Positions 7,849 to 15,954 of a stretch of DNA of 64,000 bases are shown piece by piece. Source of the DNA: Pseudoxanthomonas sp. CF385 (GTDB lineage Bacteria > Pseudomonadota > Gammaproteobacteria > Xanthomonadales > Xanthomonadaceae); assembly GCF_900104255.1 (NCBI RefSeq), contig NZ_FNKZ01000002.1, positions 1-64,000 on the forward strand. The letters run 5' to 3'. The position numbers and the translations under genes are program-made. Positions within the stretch are counted from its first letter, which is position 1. Every line of letters begins with the position of its first letter. The notes beneath the pieces are model-generated. The model did no database searches. It had not been told where the DNA came from and saw nothing but the letters and a program-made list of their open reading frames with translations.

Positions 7849-8701
7849 CCTTTCCCGTACCAGCACACCGGTTTTCGCCCTGCCCGACCACGCGCTGGTG
7901 ACGCTGGAAGGGCCCGATGCGACGGCGTTTGCGCAGGCCCAGTTCGCCAACGACGTGGCCGTCCTGCCGCCCGGACAGTGGCAGTGGAATGCGTGGCTGA
8001 CACCCAAGGGGCGCGTGATCGCGGTGCTCGCGCTGGCCAAACTGGCCGAGGACCGCGTGTGGCTGGTGCTGCCCGACCACCCGGCCGGCGCCTTCGCCGA
8101 AGCGCTGCGACGTTTCGTGTTTAGACGAAAGTTGAAGATCGATGTCCCCGTCGACACCGCCGTCAGCGGAGGATTTACCGCGCCCGCGGTCGCGCACGGC
8201 GCCGTGCTGGCGATGGATGCCGGCACGCTCGAACTGGATATGGGTGGCGACGGCGGCCCGCGCACGCTGCGCCTGGGGCCCGCCGCGGCCGATGACGCCG
8301 TACAGCAGGCCGCGTGGCGCGCCGCCGATTTGCGCCATGGCCTGCCCCGCCTGCCGGAAACGCAGCGCGAGCAGTGGACGCCCCAGCAGCTGGCATTGGA
8401 CCGGCTGGCGGCGTACAGCGTCAAGAAGGGCTGCTACCCGGGCCAGGAAATCGTCGCCCGCACGCATTTCCTCGGCAAGGCCAAGCGCGCGTTGCAGGGC
8501 TTCCTCGTTGACGGCGCTCTCGATCCTGGCGCCGCGGTGCGCGACAGCGAGCGCGACGTCGGCGCCGTGGTGAGCACCGCGCCCGAAGGTCCGCAGACCC
8601 TGTTGCTCGCGGTGCTTCCCCTGGACCATGCCGGCGAAGGCCTCTCGGTCGAGGCACGCCCGCTGTCGCGCGCGCCGCTGCTGGACGGCCTGCGCCGCTG
8701 A
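7838..8701 (+). CDS. ygfZ: YgfZ/GcvT-family folate-binding Fe-S cluster protein
   Basis: Tetrahydrofolate-binding protein involved in making or repairing certain Fe-S enzymes. The family motif KGCYPGQE with its essential Cys (about residue 199 from this start) is intact, followed by IVARTHFLGKAKR. The frame is open upstream to a TTG at 7787, but the TTG at 7838 gives the length and N-terminus expected for the family (FALPDHALVTLEGPDA soon after the start). Neither start has a clear ribosome binding site. It is divergent from the sdh operon, many of whose products are Fe-S or flavin enzymes. Confidence 0.85.
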   Translation: MADNLSRTSTPVFALPDHALVTLEGPDATAFAQAQFANDVAVLPPGQWQWNAWLTPKGRVIAVLALAKLAEDRVWLVLPDHPAGAFAEALRRFVFRRKLKIDVPVDTAVSGGFTAPAVAHGAVLAMDAGTLELDMGGDGGPRTLRLGPAAADDAVQQAAWRAADLRHGLPRLPETQREQWTPQQLALDRLAAYSVKKGCYPGQEIVARTHFLGKAKRALQGFLVDGALDPGAAVRDSERDVGAVVSTAPEGPQTLLLAVLPLDHAGEGLSVEARPLSRAPLLDGLRR

Positions 8702-8717
8702 CCCTTCTGCGCGGGGA

Positions 8718-8731
8718 TTGATCCACGTCAA
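8718..8731 (+). promoter_or_regulatory. FNR/ANR-type binding site at class II position
   Basis: TTGATCCACGTCAA is a 14-bp palindrome differing from TTGAT-N4-ATCAA at one base. A -10-like TAGACT lies at 8753-8758. If transcription starts at 8766, the box is centred at -41.5, the classical position for class II activation by FNR-type regulators. No -35 hexamer is needed in that arrangement, and none is seen. The gene it precedes encodes a UbiM-like monooxygenase. Confidence 0.62.
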
Positions 8732-8787
8732 TGACGTGGGCGCCTGCCTGCCTAGACTGCCGTGAACCCAGGCACGAGGACACGCGC

Positions 8788-10020
8788 ATGCACCACGACG
8801 TCATCATCATCGGCGCCGGCCCGGCCGGCTTGTGCCTGGCCAAGGCGCTCTGCGAACTCGATCTCAAGGTGGCCCTCGTGGAGCGCCAGTCGCGCGCCGC
8901 CATCGCCGAACCCGCGTTCGACGGCCGCGAGATCGCACTGACGCACGCCTCGATGCGCCTGCTGCGCGATCTCGGCATCTGGCAGCACCTGCCGGAAGAT
9001 GCCTGCTCTCCGCTGCGCGCTGCACGGGTGATGGAGGGCGACTGCCTGCACGACATGCGCATCGACGCCGCCCTGGCTGGCAAGGAGCAGCTCGGCATGC
9101 TGGTGCCGAACCATCGGATCCGGGAAGCCGCGTGGGCGGCCGTGTCGGACCTTCCCGGCCTGGATTTCTTCGACGGCGCCCGCATCCACGCCGTCCGCAC
9201 GACGGACGATCGCGCCGGCATCACCCTCGGCGACGGGCTCCGCCTGGAAGCGCCGCTGCTGATCGCCGCGGACAGCCGATTCTCCGAAACGCGACGCGCG
9301 ATGGGCATCGGGGCCGATCAGCACGATTTCGGCAAGAGCATGCTGGTCTGCCGCATGCACCACGAGCAGCCGCACCAGGGCGTGGCGTGGGAATGGTTCG
9401 GCCATGGCCAGACACGGGCGTTGCTGCCGCTGGAGGAGCACGCATCCTCGATCGTCATCACCCTGCCCGACGCCGCCGCACGCCGCCTCGCCGCGCTCGA
9501 CGTGGACGCCTTCGCGTGCGAGATGGAGCAGCGTTACGGGCATCGCCTCGGCCACATGAAGCTGGAGAGCAGCCGCCATGTGTATCCCCTGGTGGGCGTC
9601 TACGCGCGCCGGTTCGTCGCCCGCCGGTTCGCACTGGCCGGCGACGCGGCGGTCGGCATGCATCCGGTCACCGCGCACGGCTTCAATCTCGGACTCGCCA
9701 GCGTCGAACGGCTCGCCGACATGGCGCGGGAAGCACTGCAGCGCAACGGCGACCTGGGGTGCGCGGACGGGTTGGCGCGCTACGAGCGCCGTCATCGTCG
9801 TGGCACCCGGCCGCTGTACCTGGCCACGCGCGCCATCGTCGAGCTCTACACCGACGATCGCGCGCCCGCACGCCTCGTGCGCGAGGGCGTCCTGCGGGCC
9901 GGCCGCCGCCTCACGCCGTTCCGGCGTGCGCTGGCCGGCATGCTCGCGGACGAGGCGCCGAACACGCGTCGCCCGCTGCAGCGCCTGAGGGATGGCCTGG
10001 CGCTGCTGCGCCCGGCCTGA
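8788..10020 (+). CDS. FAD-dependent ubiquinone-pathway hydroxylase, UbiM-like
   Basis: 410-residue flavoprotein monooxygenase of the UbiH/UbiF/UbiI/UbiM group. Features are the N-terminal dinucleotide motif GAGPAGLCLAKAL, FDGREIALTHASMRLLRDLGIW typical of this group, and the second FAD motif FALAGDAAVGMHPVTAHGFNLGL. The FDGREIALTH stretch and short length suggest UbiM, the 5-demethoxyubiquinol hydroxylase variant, but UbiH/UbiF cannot be excluded. Start at 8788 is supported by a GAGGA site 8 bases upstream. It has its own upstream FNR-type box, suggesting oxygen-responsive control. Confidence 0.8.
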   Translation: MHHDVIIIGAGPAGLCLAKALCELDLKVALVERQSRAAIAEPAFDGREIALTHASMRLLRDLGIWQHLPEDACSPLRAARVMEGDCLHDMRIDAALAGKEQLGMLVPNHRIREAAWAAVSDLPGLDFFDGARIHAVRTTDDRAGITLGDGLRLEAPLLIAADSRFSETRRAMGIGADQHDFGKSMLVCRMHHEQPHQGVAWEWFGHGQTRALLPLEEHASSIVITLPDAAARRLAALDVDAFACEMEQRYGHRLGHMKLESSRHVYPLVGVYARRFVARRFALAGDAAVGMHPVTAHGFNLGLASVERLADMAREALQRNGDLGCADGLARYERRHRRGTRPLYLATRAIVELYTDDRAPARLVREGVLRAGRRLTPFRRALAGMLADEAPNTRRPLQRLRDGLALLRPA

Positions 10021-10024
10021 CGGA

Positions 10025-10567
10025 TCAGTCGAGCCAGGCGCCGAAACGATCCAGGAACAGCTGCAGGCGCTTGCGCAGGCGCTCGTCGACCACGTCGCCC
10101 GCCGCGTCGATCTGGCCCTCCCGGTACTGGATGGCGATCTCCGGTTGCGGCAGCACGGCGACGTCGACCGCGGCCAGCACGTTGCGCAGATGCTGCTGCG
10201 CGGACACCGTGCCGTGCGCACCCGGCGACGTGCCGATGATCGCGGCACGCTTGCCGCCGAAGGAATTGCGGCCGCCGGGACGGCTGCCCACGTCGATGGC
10301 GTTCTTCAGGACGCCGGGGATTGAGCGGTTGTATTCCGGCGTGACGAACAACAACGCATCGCAGCCTTCCACCTGTTGCTTGAACTGCGAGCCCGCCGGC
10401 GGGAAATCCGCATCGTCGTCCTGGTCGTACAACGGCAGGTCGCCGATGCCGATCTCCTCGAAGGCGAAACGATCGCCCGCCATCGCCCGCACGGCGCCCG
10501 CGAGTTGGCGATTGAAGGAGCCTTCGCGCAGGCTGCCGATGATGATGCCGATGCGGGGCGTGGCCAT
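10025..10567 (-). CDS. NADPH-dependent FMN reductase family protein
   Basis: 180-residue flavodoxin-fold reductase. The N-terminal GSLREGSFNRQLA phosphate-binding loop and TPEYNRSIPGVLKNAIDVGSRP identify the NAD(P)H:FMN/quinone/chromate reductase family (ChrR/YieF-like). The start at 10567 has AGGAACGG just upstream; the longer frame would overlap the E1 gene. The natural acceptor cannot be told from sequence. It may be co-transcribed with the E1 dehydrogenase gene 29 bases upstream. Confidence 0.87.
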   Translation of the reverse strand: MATPRIGIIIGSLREGSFNRQLAGAVRAMAGDRFAFEEIGIGDLPLYDQDDDADFPPAGSQFKQQVEGCDALLFVTPEYNRSIPGVLKNAIDVGSRPGGRNSFGGKRAAIIGTSPGAHGTVSAQQHLRNVLAAVDVAVLPQPEIAIQYREGQIDAAGDVVDERLRKRLQLFLDRFGAWLD

Positions 10568-10596
10568 GTCCGTTCCTCGATCAGGTACAGCCGACA

Positions 10597-12858
10597 TCAT
10601 GCCAGCCGGTCGGCCGCGGCGACGATGTCCTCGTCGCCCGGCAGCACCAGGAACGCGGCGCCGGCGAGCGGTGTGTACGTATCGGCGCCGACGACGCGCT
10701 GGAACGGACGCGCCCGATAGCCGGCTTCGGCGATCGCCGTGATGACGCCTTCACCCACACCGGCGGCCTGCCGTCCCTCGTCGACCACCAGGATGCGCTT
10801 GGCCGTCTTCGCCTGTTCGGCGATGAAGGCCGCGTTGAGCGGTACCAGCCAGCGCAGATCGACCACGCGCACCTGCCAGCCATGCGTGCGTTCGATGGTC
10901 CGCGCGGCGCGCAGGCTCATCGGCACGCCGTTGCCGTAGGTGAAGATGACCAGGTCGTCGGCGCCTTCGCCGTAGACGCGCCCCTCGCCGAGCGTCATCG
11001 CCTCGTCCTGCGGCGGATACGGGAACAACCACTGCCCGTCGCCTGGTTCGTGCAGGTCCTTGGTCATGTACAGCGCGATGGGCTCGAGGAACGCCGTGAC
11101 GCGCCCATCGACCTTGGCCAGGGCGGCCAGCGTGCGCAACATGGTGGCGGCATCGTCGCCCCGCGAGGGGCAGCCGACGACCAGGCCCGGGATGTCGCGC
11201 AGCGCGGTGATCGAGTTGTCGTTGTGGAAGTGGCCGCCGAAGCCGCGCTGGTAGCCCAGGCCGGCGATGCGGACGACCATCGGGTTGCGGTACTGGTCGT
11301 TGCTGAAGAACTGGAGGCTGGCGGCCTCGCCGCGGATCTGGTCGCAGGCGTTGTGGAAGTACGCCAGGTACTGGATCTCCGGCAGCGGCAGCATGCCCAT
11401 GTTGGCGTAGCCCTGGGCCAGGCCGAGGATCATCGTCTCGTCGAGCAGCGTGTTGAACACGCGGCTGCCCTTGAACGCTTTCTGCAGGCCCTTGGTGACG
11501 GTGTAGACACCGCCCTTCTGCGCGACGTCCTCGCCGAACAGCAGCGTCTCCGGATACTTGCAGAACAGGTCGTGCAGCGCGTTGTTGATCTGGATGGCGA
11601 GATGCCGCGGCGGCAGTTTCTCCGGCAGCCTCTCCTCGCTGCCGAACGCAGCCACTCGGACATCGTGCGGCGCGGTGCGACGCGCCTCCTTTGCGACCTC
11701 GCGCGGGCTGTACGGCGCCAGCGGAGCGATCACGTCCTGCAGCGATGCGATCTTGGGACGGCGGTCGGCGTCCTCCGCGGCGGCGAAGCAGCGCTTGCGC
11801 GTGGCGTCGTACAGCGCGAGCAGCGACGCCTTCGTGTACAGGCCCGACGCCAGCGCGATGTCGGCGCTGCGCAGCAAGGGATCGGTCGCCTCCACGGCGC
11901 ACAACTCTTCCAGCGGGCGCCATTCGATTTCGAAGTCGGTACCGGCGTGGCCCATGATGCGCGTGGTCCGCAGGTGCAGGAACGTCGGCCGGCGCGTGCG
12001 GCGGCAGTGCTCGACGGCGGCCTGCACCTGGCCGTAGCCGGCCGCAAGATCGAGGCCATCGGCGTGGAAGTAGTCCAGGTCGGCGCGGTCGCGGAAGTTG
12101 CGGCCGATCCAGCCATCCGGCGTCTTCACCGAAATGCCGATGCCGTTGTCTTCGCAGACGAACAGCACCGGCGCCGGCAGCTTCTGGTAGGCCGTCCACG
12201 CCGCCGCGTTGAACGCGGTCTGCGCGGTGGCGTGATTGGACGAGGCGTCGCCGAAGGAACAGATCGCGATGCTGTCCTCCGGGATGGGCAATGCATGGCC
12301 GATGCGGCGCCCCTGCTCGATCGCCACCGCCGTGCCCAGCGCCTTCGGCAGGTGGGAGGCGATGGTCGAGGTCTGCGGCAGCACCCACAACGGCTTGCTG
12401 CCCCACACCTTGTGGCGGCCGCCGGAGGCCGGATCTTCGGCGCTGGCGGCGAAGCTCAGTGCCGAGTCCATCACCGGGTCCATGCCCGGCAGCTTGCGGA
12501 AACGCTCGGCCATGAAACCGCCGCTGCGGTAATGCAGGAAGGCCGGATCGGTATGGCGCGTGGCACGGGCGACCATCGCGTTGCCCTCGTGGCCGCTGGA
12601 CCCGATGGTGTAGAAGACCTTGTTCTGCACGCGCAGCACCCGCGCCATCAGGTCCAGATGGCGGCTGACCAGCTGCGATTCGAGCAGCTCGACGAAGCCG
12701 CGCGCGTCCAGCGCACTGCCCGGCAGGACGGGTTCGCCCGCTGCCGGTGCAACACGTGCCTGGCCGTTCCATTCGTTGACGAACTCGATGAAATTCTGGT
12801 CGCAGATCTCGGCCCGGTTCAGGCCTTTCATGCGTGCGGGAATCTCTTTTGCAGTCAT
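10597..12858 (-). CDS. Fused alpha/beta E1 component of a 2-oxoacid dehydrogenase
   Basis: 753 residues joining an alpha-type thiamine diphosphate domain (about 60-370) to a beta-type transketolase-like domain (about 420-753). The diphosphate/Mg site reads GDASSNH followed about 30 residues later by CEDN, a variant of GDG-N-N. The beta half has FGEDVAQKGGVYTVTKGL and ends with the DLRWLVPLN and VVDEGRQAAGVGEGV segments typical of branched-chain-type E1 beta. No E2 or E3 gene is adjacent, so the partner and substrate are unknown. Branched-chain 2-oxoacid or pyruvate dehydrogenase-like activity is the family expectation. Confidence 0.84.
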   Translation of the reverse strand: MTAKEIPARMKGLNRAEICDQNFIEFVNEWNGQARVAPAAGEPVLPGSALDARGFVELLESQLVSRHLDLMARVLRVQNKVFYTIGSSGHEGNAMVARATRHTDPAFLHYRSGGFMAERFRKLPGMDPVMDSALSFAASAEDPASGGRHKVWGSKPLWVLPQTSTIASHLPKALGTAVAIEQGRRIGHALPIPEDSIAICSFGDASSNHATAQTAFNAAAWTAYQKLPAPVLFVCEDNGIGISVKTPDGWIGRNFRDRADLDYFHADGLDLAAGYGQVQAAVEHCRRTRRPTFLHLRTTRIMGHAGTDFEIEWRPLEELCAVEATDPLLRSADIALASGLYTKASLLALYDATRKRCFAAAEDADRRPKIASLQDVIAPLAPYSPREVAKEARRTAPHDVRVAAFGSEERLPEKLPPRHLAIQINNALHDLFCKYPETLLFGEDVAQKGGVYTVTKGLQKAFKGSRVFNTLLDETMILGLAQGYANMGMLPLPEIQYLAYFHNACDQIRGEAASLQFFSNDQYRNPMVVRIAGLGYQRGFGGHFHNDNSITALRDIPGLVVGCPSRGDDAATMLRTLAALAKVDGRVTAFLEPIALYMTKDLHEPGDGQWLFPYPPQDEAMTLGEGRVYGEGADDLVIFTYGNGVPMSLRAARTIERTHGWQVRVVDLRWLVPLNAAFIAEQAKTAKRILVVDEGRQAAGVGEGVITAIAEAGYRARPFQRVVGADTYTPLAGAAFLVLPGDEDIVAAADRLA

Positions 12859-12871
12859 GTGCTCGCTCGGA

Positions 12872-13522
12872 TCAGGAAGACGCCAGGCGCGCGGCGACGT
12901 CGTCGCTCACGCCGGGCATGGGAACGAAACCCGGCTGGGCGCGCACGCGCGCCAGCCAGTCGGTGATGCATGGGTACGCGACGAGATCGAAACCGCCGTC
13001 GTCGGCGCAATGCGTATAAGCAAACAGCGCGATATCGGCCACGCCGTAGTCGTTTCCGGTGAACCACGCCGCTGCCTGCAGATGCTTCTCCATCACGGCC
13101 AGCGCCTGCGCGCCGCGCTCGACCAGGCGCGGCAGATCCGCGCGGCGCGGCGAATCCAGCGGCGTCCAGCCCCGGATGAAGCGTGCGACCGCGATATAGG
13201 GCTCATGGCTGTACTGCTCGAAGAACAGCCAGCTCAGCGCCAGCGCACGCTGCCACGCATCGTCCGGCAGGTACGGGCTGCCTTCGGCCAGCCAGCAGAG
13301 GATGGCGTTCGATTCCACGAGGACGCCGCCATCCGCGCGCTCCAGCATCGGGACCTTGCCGTTCGGGTTCTTGGCCAGGTACGCGGGCGTGCGGGTACCA
13401 CCGTTGGCGCTGTCGACTTCGATCCAGCGGTAGGGGCGTCCGAGCTGCTCCAGCAGCAGGCGCACCTTGTGGCAGTTGCCCGAGGTGGACATGCCATGGA
13501 CAGTGACGGTTTCAGGCGACAT
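12872..13522 (-). CDS. Glutathione S-transferase family protein
   Basis: 216 residues: N-terminal thioredoxin-fold half with STSGNCHKVRLLLEQLG (Ser in the catalytic position) and the cis-Pro motif NGKVPMLE, then ESNAILCWLAEGS binding the glutathione gamma-glutamyl part, and an all-helical C-terminal half. Start at 13522 is inside the upstream nucleotidyltransferase gene (11-base overlap), implying translational coupling. Substrate unknown. Confidence 0.88.
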   Translation of the reverse strand: MSPETVTVHGMSTSGNCHKVRLLLEQLGRPYRWIEVDSANGGTRTPAYLAKNPNGKVPMLERADGGVLVESNAILCWLAEGSPYLPDDAWQRALALSWLFFEQYSHEPYIAVARFIRGWTPLDSPRRADLPRLVERGAQALAVMEKHLQAAAWFTGNDYGVADIALFAYTHCADDGGFDLVAYPCITDWLARVRAQPGFVPMPGVSDDVAARLASS

Positions 13523-13997
13523 GCGGATGCTCCGACGCGGCGGGAATGCGGGCGGCCTTGGCGAGGTCCTTCTCGCGGCCGAACGCCAGCAGGATGCGGC
13601 GCTGGTCCTCCCGCGTCGGGATGCGCACGGCGTGGCCGCCGACATCGATGCGCACGTCGTCGCGAACGTCGAGTTCCTGCCATCCGATGGCCGTCATCAC
13701 CTCCAGACCGCCCATGACTTCCAGCGGCATCGGCAGGTGCGTGAAGCGCGCGAAGGTCGAACGGAAACGGGCGTCGTCCGCGGGCTGGTAGGCCGCATCG
13801 ACGTGGTCGATCCACGCCTCGCGCAGGCGCAGCGCATCGCGGCGGCTGCATAGCACATCGATATCCTGCGGCACGATGTCCGGAATGCCTGCCAGCGCCA
13901 TCGCGGCACTGCCGATGATCCACCAGGGATCGCGGAAGGTCCGCGCCAGCTCGGGCAAGGCATCGTGCAGGCCTGCGTGCAGCGCGGAGGTCGGCAT
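13512..13997 (-). CDS. Nucleotidyltransferase-fold protein, unknown function
   Basis: 161 residues with IIGSAAMALAG (about 27-37) followed by PQDIDVLCSRRDA (DxD at about 45-47), the pattern of minimal nucleotidyltransferase-fold proteins related to MNT antitoxins and to RNA/aminoglycoside nucleotidyltransferases. There is no HEPN partner gene adjacent, so a HEPN-MNT toxin-antitoxin module is not supported. The ATG at 13997 overlaps the GNAT gene stop (ATGA) and the 3' end overlaps the GST start. Confidence 0.72.
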   Translation of the reverse strand: MPTSALHAGLHDALPELARTFRDPWWIIGSAAMALAGIPDIVPQDIDVLCSRRDALRLREAWIDHVDAAYQPADDARFRSTFARFTHLPMPLEVMGGLEVMTAIGWQELDVRDDVRIDVGGHAVRIPTREDQRRILLAFGREKDLAKAARIPAASEHPHVA

Positions 13998-14548
13998 CAC
14001 GGGCGCGCGGCCCTGCGTGTGCGCCACTGCGCGCGCGTCTGGCCCCAGACTTCCACCGGTTTCTCGTGGTGCGGTTCGGGCAGGCGATCCATCCGCAGGT
14101 AGGCCGATCCGAGTTTCGCGGCGACCGCCTTGGAGTTGGCGTTCTCCGGATCGATGGTATGGATCACCTCGTCCCAGCCCAGCTGGTCGAACGCCCAGTC
14201 GATGCTGGCCGTCGCCGCCTCCGGTGCGTAACCGCGGCCCCAGGCTTCACGGGCGATGCTCCAGCCGACCTCGGTGCCCGGCCAGCCTTCGGGCTGCCAC
14301 GGCCCTACCCGGCCGATCCAGCGACCGCTGGCCTTCTCGATCACCGAGAACATCGCGAACCCTTGCAGGTGCCAACTGCCGAGCATCGCCGCGAGGCTCC
14401 GCCACGCGGGTGAGCGTGCCTGCACGCCGCCGATGTAACGGGTGGCCTCCTCGTCGGCGACGAAGGCCGCCCAGGGCTCGTAGTCCTCGCGCCGCGGCAA
14501 CCGCAGCAGGAGGCGGGGGGTTTCAAGCTGCAGCTCTGAAAGATCCAT
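13997..14548 (-). CDS. GNAT family N-acetyltransferase
   Basis: 183-residue acetyltransferase of the RimJ/RimL-like branch: ETPRLLLRLPRREDYEPW at the N-terminus, ARSPAWRSLAAMLGSW, GRWIGRVGPW, the acetyl-CoA site VGWSIAREAWGRGYAPEAA and the closing IDPENANSKAVAAKLG. Substrate unknown. The ATG at 14548 is preferred over the TTG further upstream. First gene of an overlapping trio with the nucleotidyltransferase and GST. Confidence 0.86.
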   Translation of the reverse strand: MDLSELQLETPRLLLRLPRREDYEPWAAFVADEEATRYIGGVQARSPAWRSLAAMLGSWHLQGFAMFSVIEKASGRWIGRVGPWQPEGWPGTEVGWSIAREAWGRGYAPEAATASIDWAFDQLGWDEVIHTIDPENANSKAVAAKLGSAYLRMDRLPEPHHEKPVEVWGQTRAQWRTRRAARP

Positions 14549-14641
14549 CGTTGCCACGTCATCCCAGAACGGAAGGTCTCCCAACCCGCGGGCCTCTTGC
14601 CCGCGCGCTCCCTCTCCCGCACGCCTGGTGCGGGTACCCGC

Positions 14642-15805
14642 TCAGAACGCGCTGATGCCCGTCAGCTCGCGGCCGATCACCAGTTGGTGCACGGTTTCCG
14701 TGCCTTCGTAGGTGATCACCGATTCCAGGTTCAGCGCATGGCGGATCGCGGCGTGCTCGGTGGTGATGCCGGCGCCGCCCAGCAGGTCGCGGCACTCGCG
14801 GGCGATGTCGATGGCCATGCGGCAGTTGTTCCACTTCGCCAGCGATACCTGCTGCGGCGCCATCGTGCCGGCGTCTTTCAGGCGGCCCAGCTGCAACGAC
14901 AGCAGCTGCGCCAGGGTGATGCGGCGGGCCATCTCGGCCATCTTGATCTGCGCGCTCTGCGTGGCCGCGACGGGGCGGTCGAACAGGATGCGCTCCTTGG
15001 TGTAGGCCAGCACTTCATAGAGGCAGGCGATCGCCGCGCCGATCGGCCCCCAGGTGATGCCGTAGCGCGCCTGGGTCAGGCAGCCCAGCGGACCCTTCAG
15101 GCCCTTCACGTTGGGCAGGCGACTGCTGTCGGGCACGCGCACGTTGTCGAAGAACAACGCGCTGGTCACCGAGGCGCGCAGGCTCATCTTGTGCTTGATC
15201 TCCTGCGCCGTGAAACCAGCCATGCCCTTCTCGAGCAGGAAACCCTGGATGCCGTCGTCGGTCTGCGCCCAGACGATGGCGATGTCGGCCAGGTTGCCGT
15301 TGGTGATCCACATCTTCGAACCGTTGATGACCCAGTCGTCGCCGTCGCGGCGCGCGTGGGTCTTCATGTTGGCCGGGTCTGAGCCGCCGTGCGGTTCGGT
15401 CAGGCCGAAGCAGCCGATCACCTTGCCCGCTGCCATGTCGGGCAGCCAGCGCTGGCGCTGCTCTTCGTTGCCGTAGGCGTAGATGGGGTACATGCACAGC
15501 GAGGACTGCACGCTGACGAAACTGCGGATGCCGCTGTCGCCGCGCTCCAGTTCCTGGCAGATCAGCCCGTAGCTGACCGCGTTGAGGCCGGCGCAGCCGT
15601 ACTTCTCCGGCAGCGAGGAGCCGAGCAGGCCCAGTTCGGCGATCTCCGGCACGAGTTCCTTCGGAAAGCGTCCCTGGTCAAACGCGTCGCCGATGATCGG
15701 ACGTACTCGCTCGTCCGTGAAGCGGGCGACGGCGTCCTGGACGGCGCGCTCCTCTTCGGTCAGCAGGGAACGGACATCGAACAGGTCGTACGGGTTCAGG
15801 GCCAT
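14642..15805 (-). CDS. gcdH: Glutaryl-CoA dehydrogenase
   Basis: Acyl-CoA dehydrogenase family flavoenzyme that oxidises and decarboxylates glutaryl-CoA to crotonyl-CoA in lysine/tryptophan breakdown. 387 residues. The FAD/substrate motifs CFGLTEPHGGSDPA and WITNG are present, and the catalytic Glu is at residue 367 in TYEGTETVHQLVIGRELTG, as in the glutaryl-CoA dehydrogenase branch. FVSVQSSLCMYPI and the RPVAATQ segment fit that branch better than short-chain dehydrogenases. It stands alone, without lysine catabolic neighbours. Confidence 0.9.
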   Translation of the reverse strand: MALNPYDLFDVRSLLTEEERAVQDAVARFTDERVRPIIGDAFDQGRFPKELVPEIAELGLLGSSLPEKYGCAGLNAVSYGLICQELERGDSGIRSFVSVQSSLCMYPIYAYGNEEQRQRWLPDMAAGKVIGCFGLTEPHGGSDPANMKTHARRDGDDWVINGSKMWITNGNLADIAIVWAQTDDGIQGFLLEKGMAGFTAQEIKHKMSLRASVTSALFFDNVRVPDSSRLPNVKGLKGPLGCLTQARYGITWGPIGAAIACLYEVLAYTKERILFDRPVAATQSAQIKMAEMARRITLAQLLSLQLGRLKDAGTMAPQQVSLAKWNNCRMAIDIARECRDLLGGAGITTEHAAIRHALNLESVITYEGTETVHQLVIGRELTGISAF

Positions 15806-15883
15806 CGCGTTTCAACCGGCGTTTGAGGTATCCGGCGATTGTATGCGGTGGCCCTCGGCGCCGGTAAGCGCCAGTCCGCAAAG

Positions 15884-15910
15884 CGAAGGCCGGCGAAACG
15901 CCGGCCTTCG
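15884..15910 (-). terminator. Perfect 12-bp hairpin after the glycine-zipper gene
   Basis: CGAAGGCCGGCG-TTT-CGCCGGCCTTCG on the minus strand is a perfect 12-bp stem with a 3-base loop, 45 bases downstream of the stop at 15955. Only CTTTG follows, so the T-tract is weak. It lies between two minus-strand genes and most likely ends the glycine-zipper transcript. Confidence 0.6.
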
Positions 15911-15954
15911 AGGGGTGCCACGTTGAAACGCAGGTTCCGGCCGGGACCGCGGGT

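Noticed and set aside
8752..12966. Other long shadow frames, such as 498 codons antisense to the UbiM-like gene and 694 codons antisense to the E1 gene
   Set aside because: The opposite strand encodes proteins with complete motif sets; the shadow translations are Arg/Ala/Pro-rich and start nowhere sensible.
13512..13997. HEPN-MNT toxin-antitoxin system
   Set aside because: The MNT-like fold is present, but neither neighbour (GST, GNAT) is a HEPN protein.
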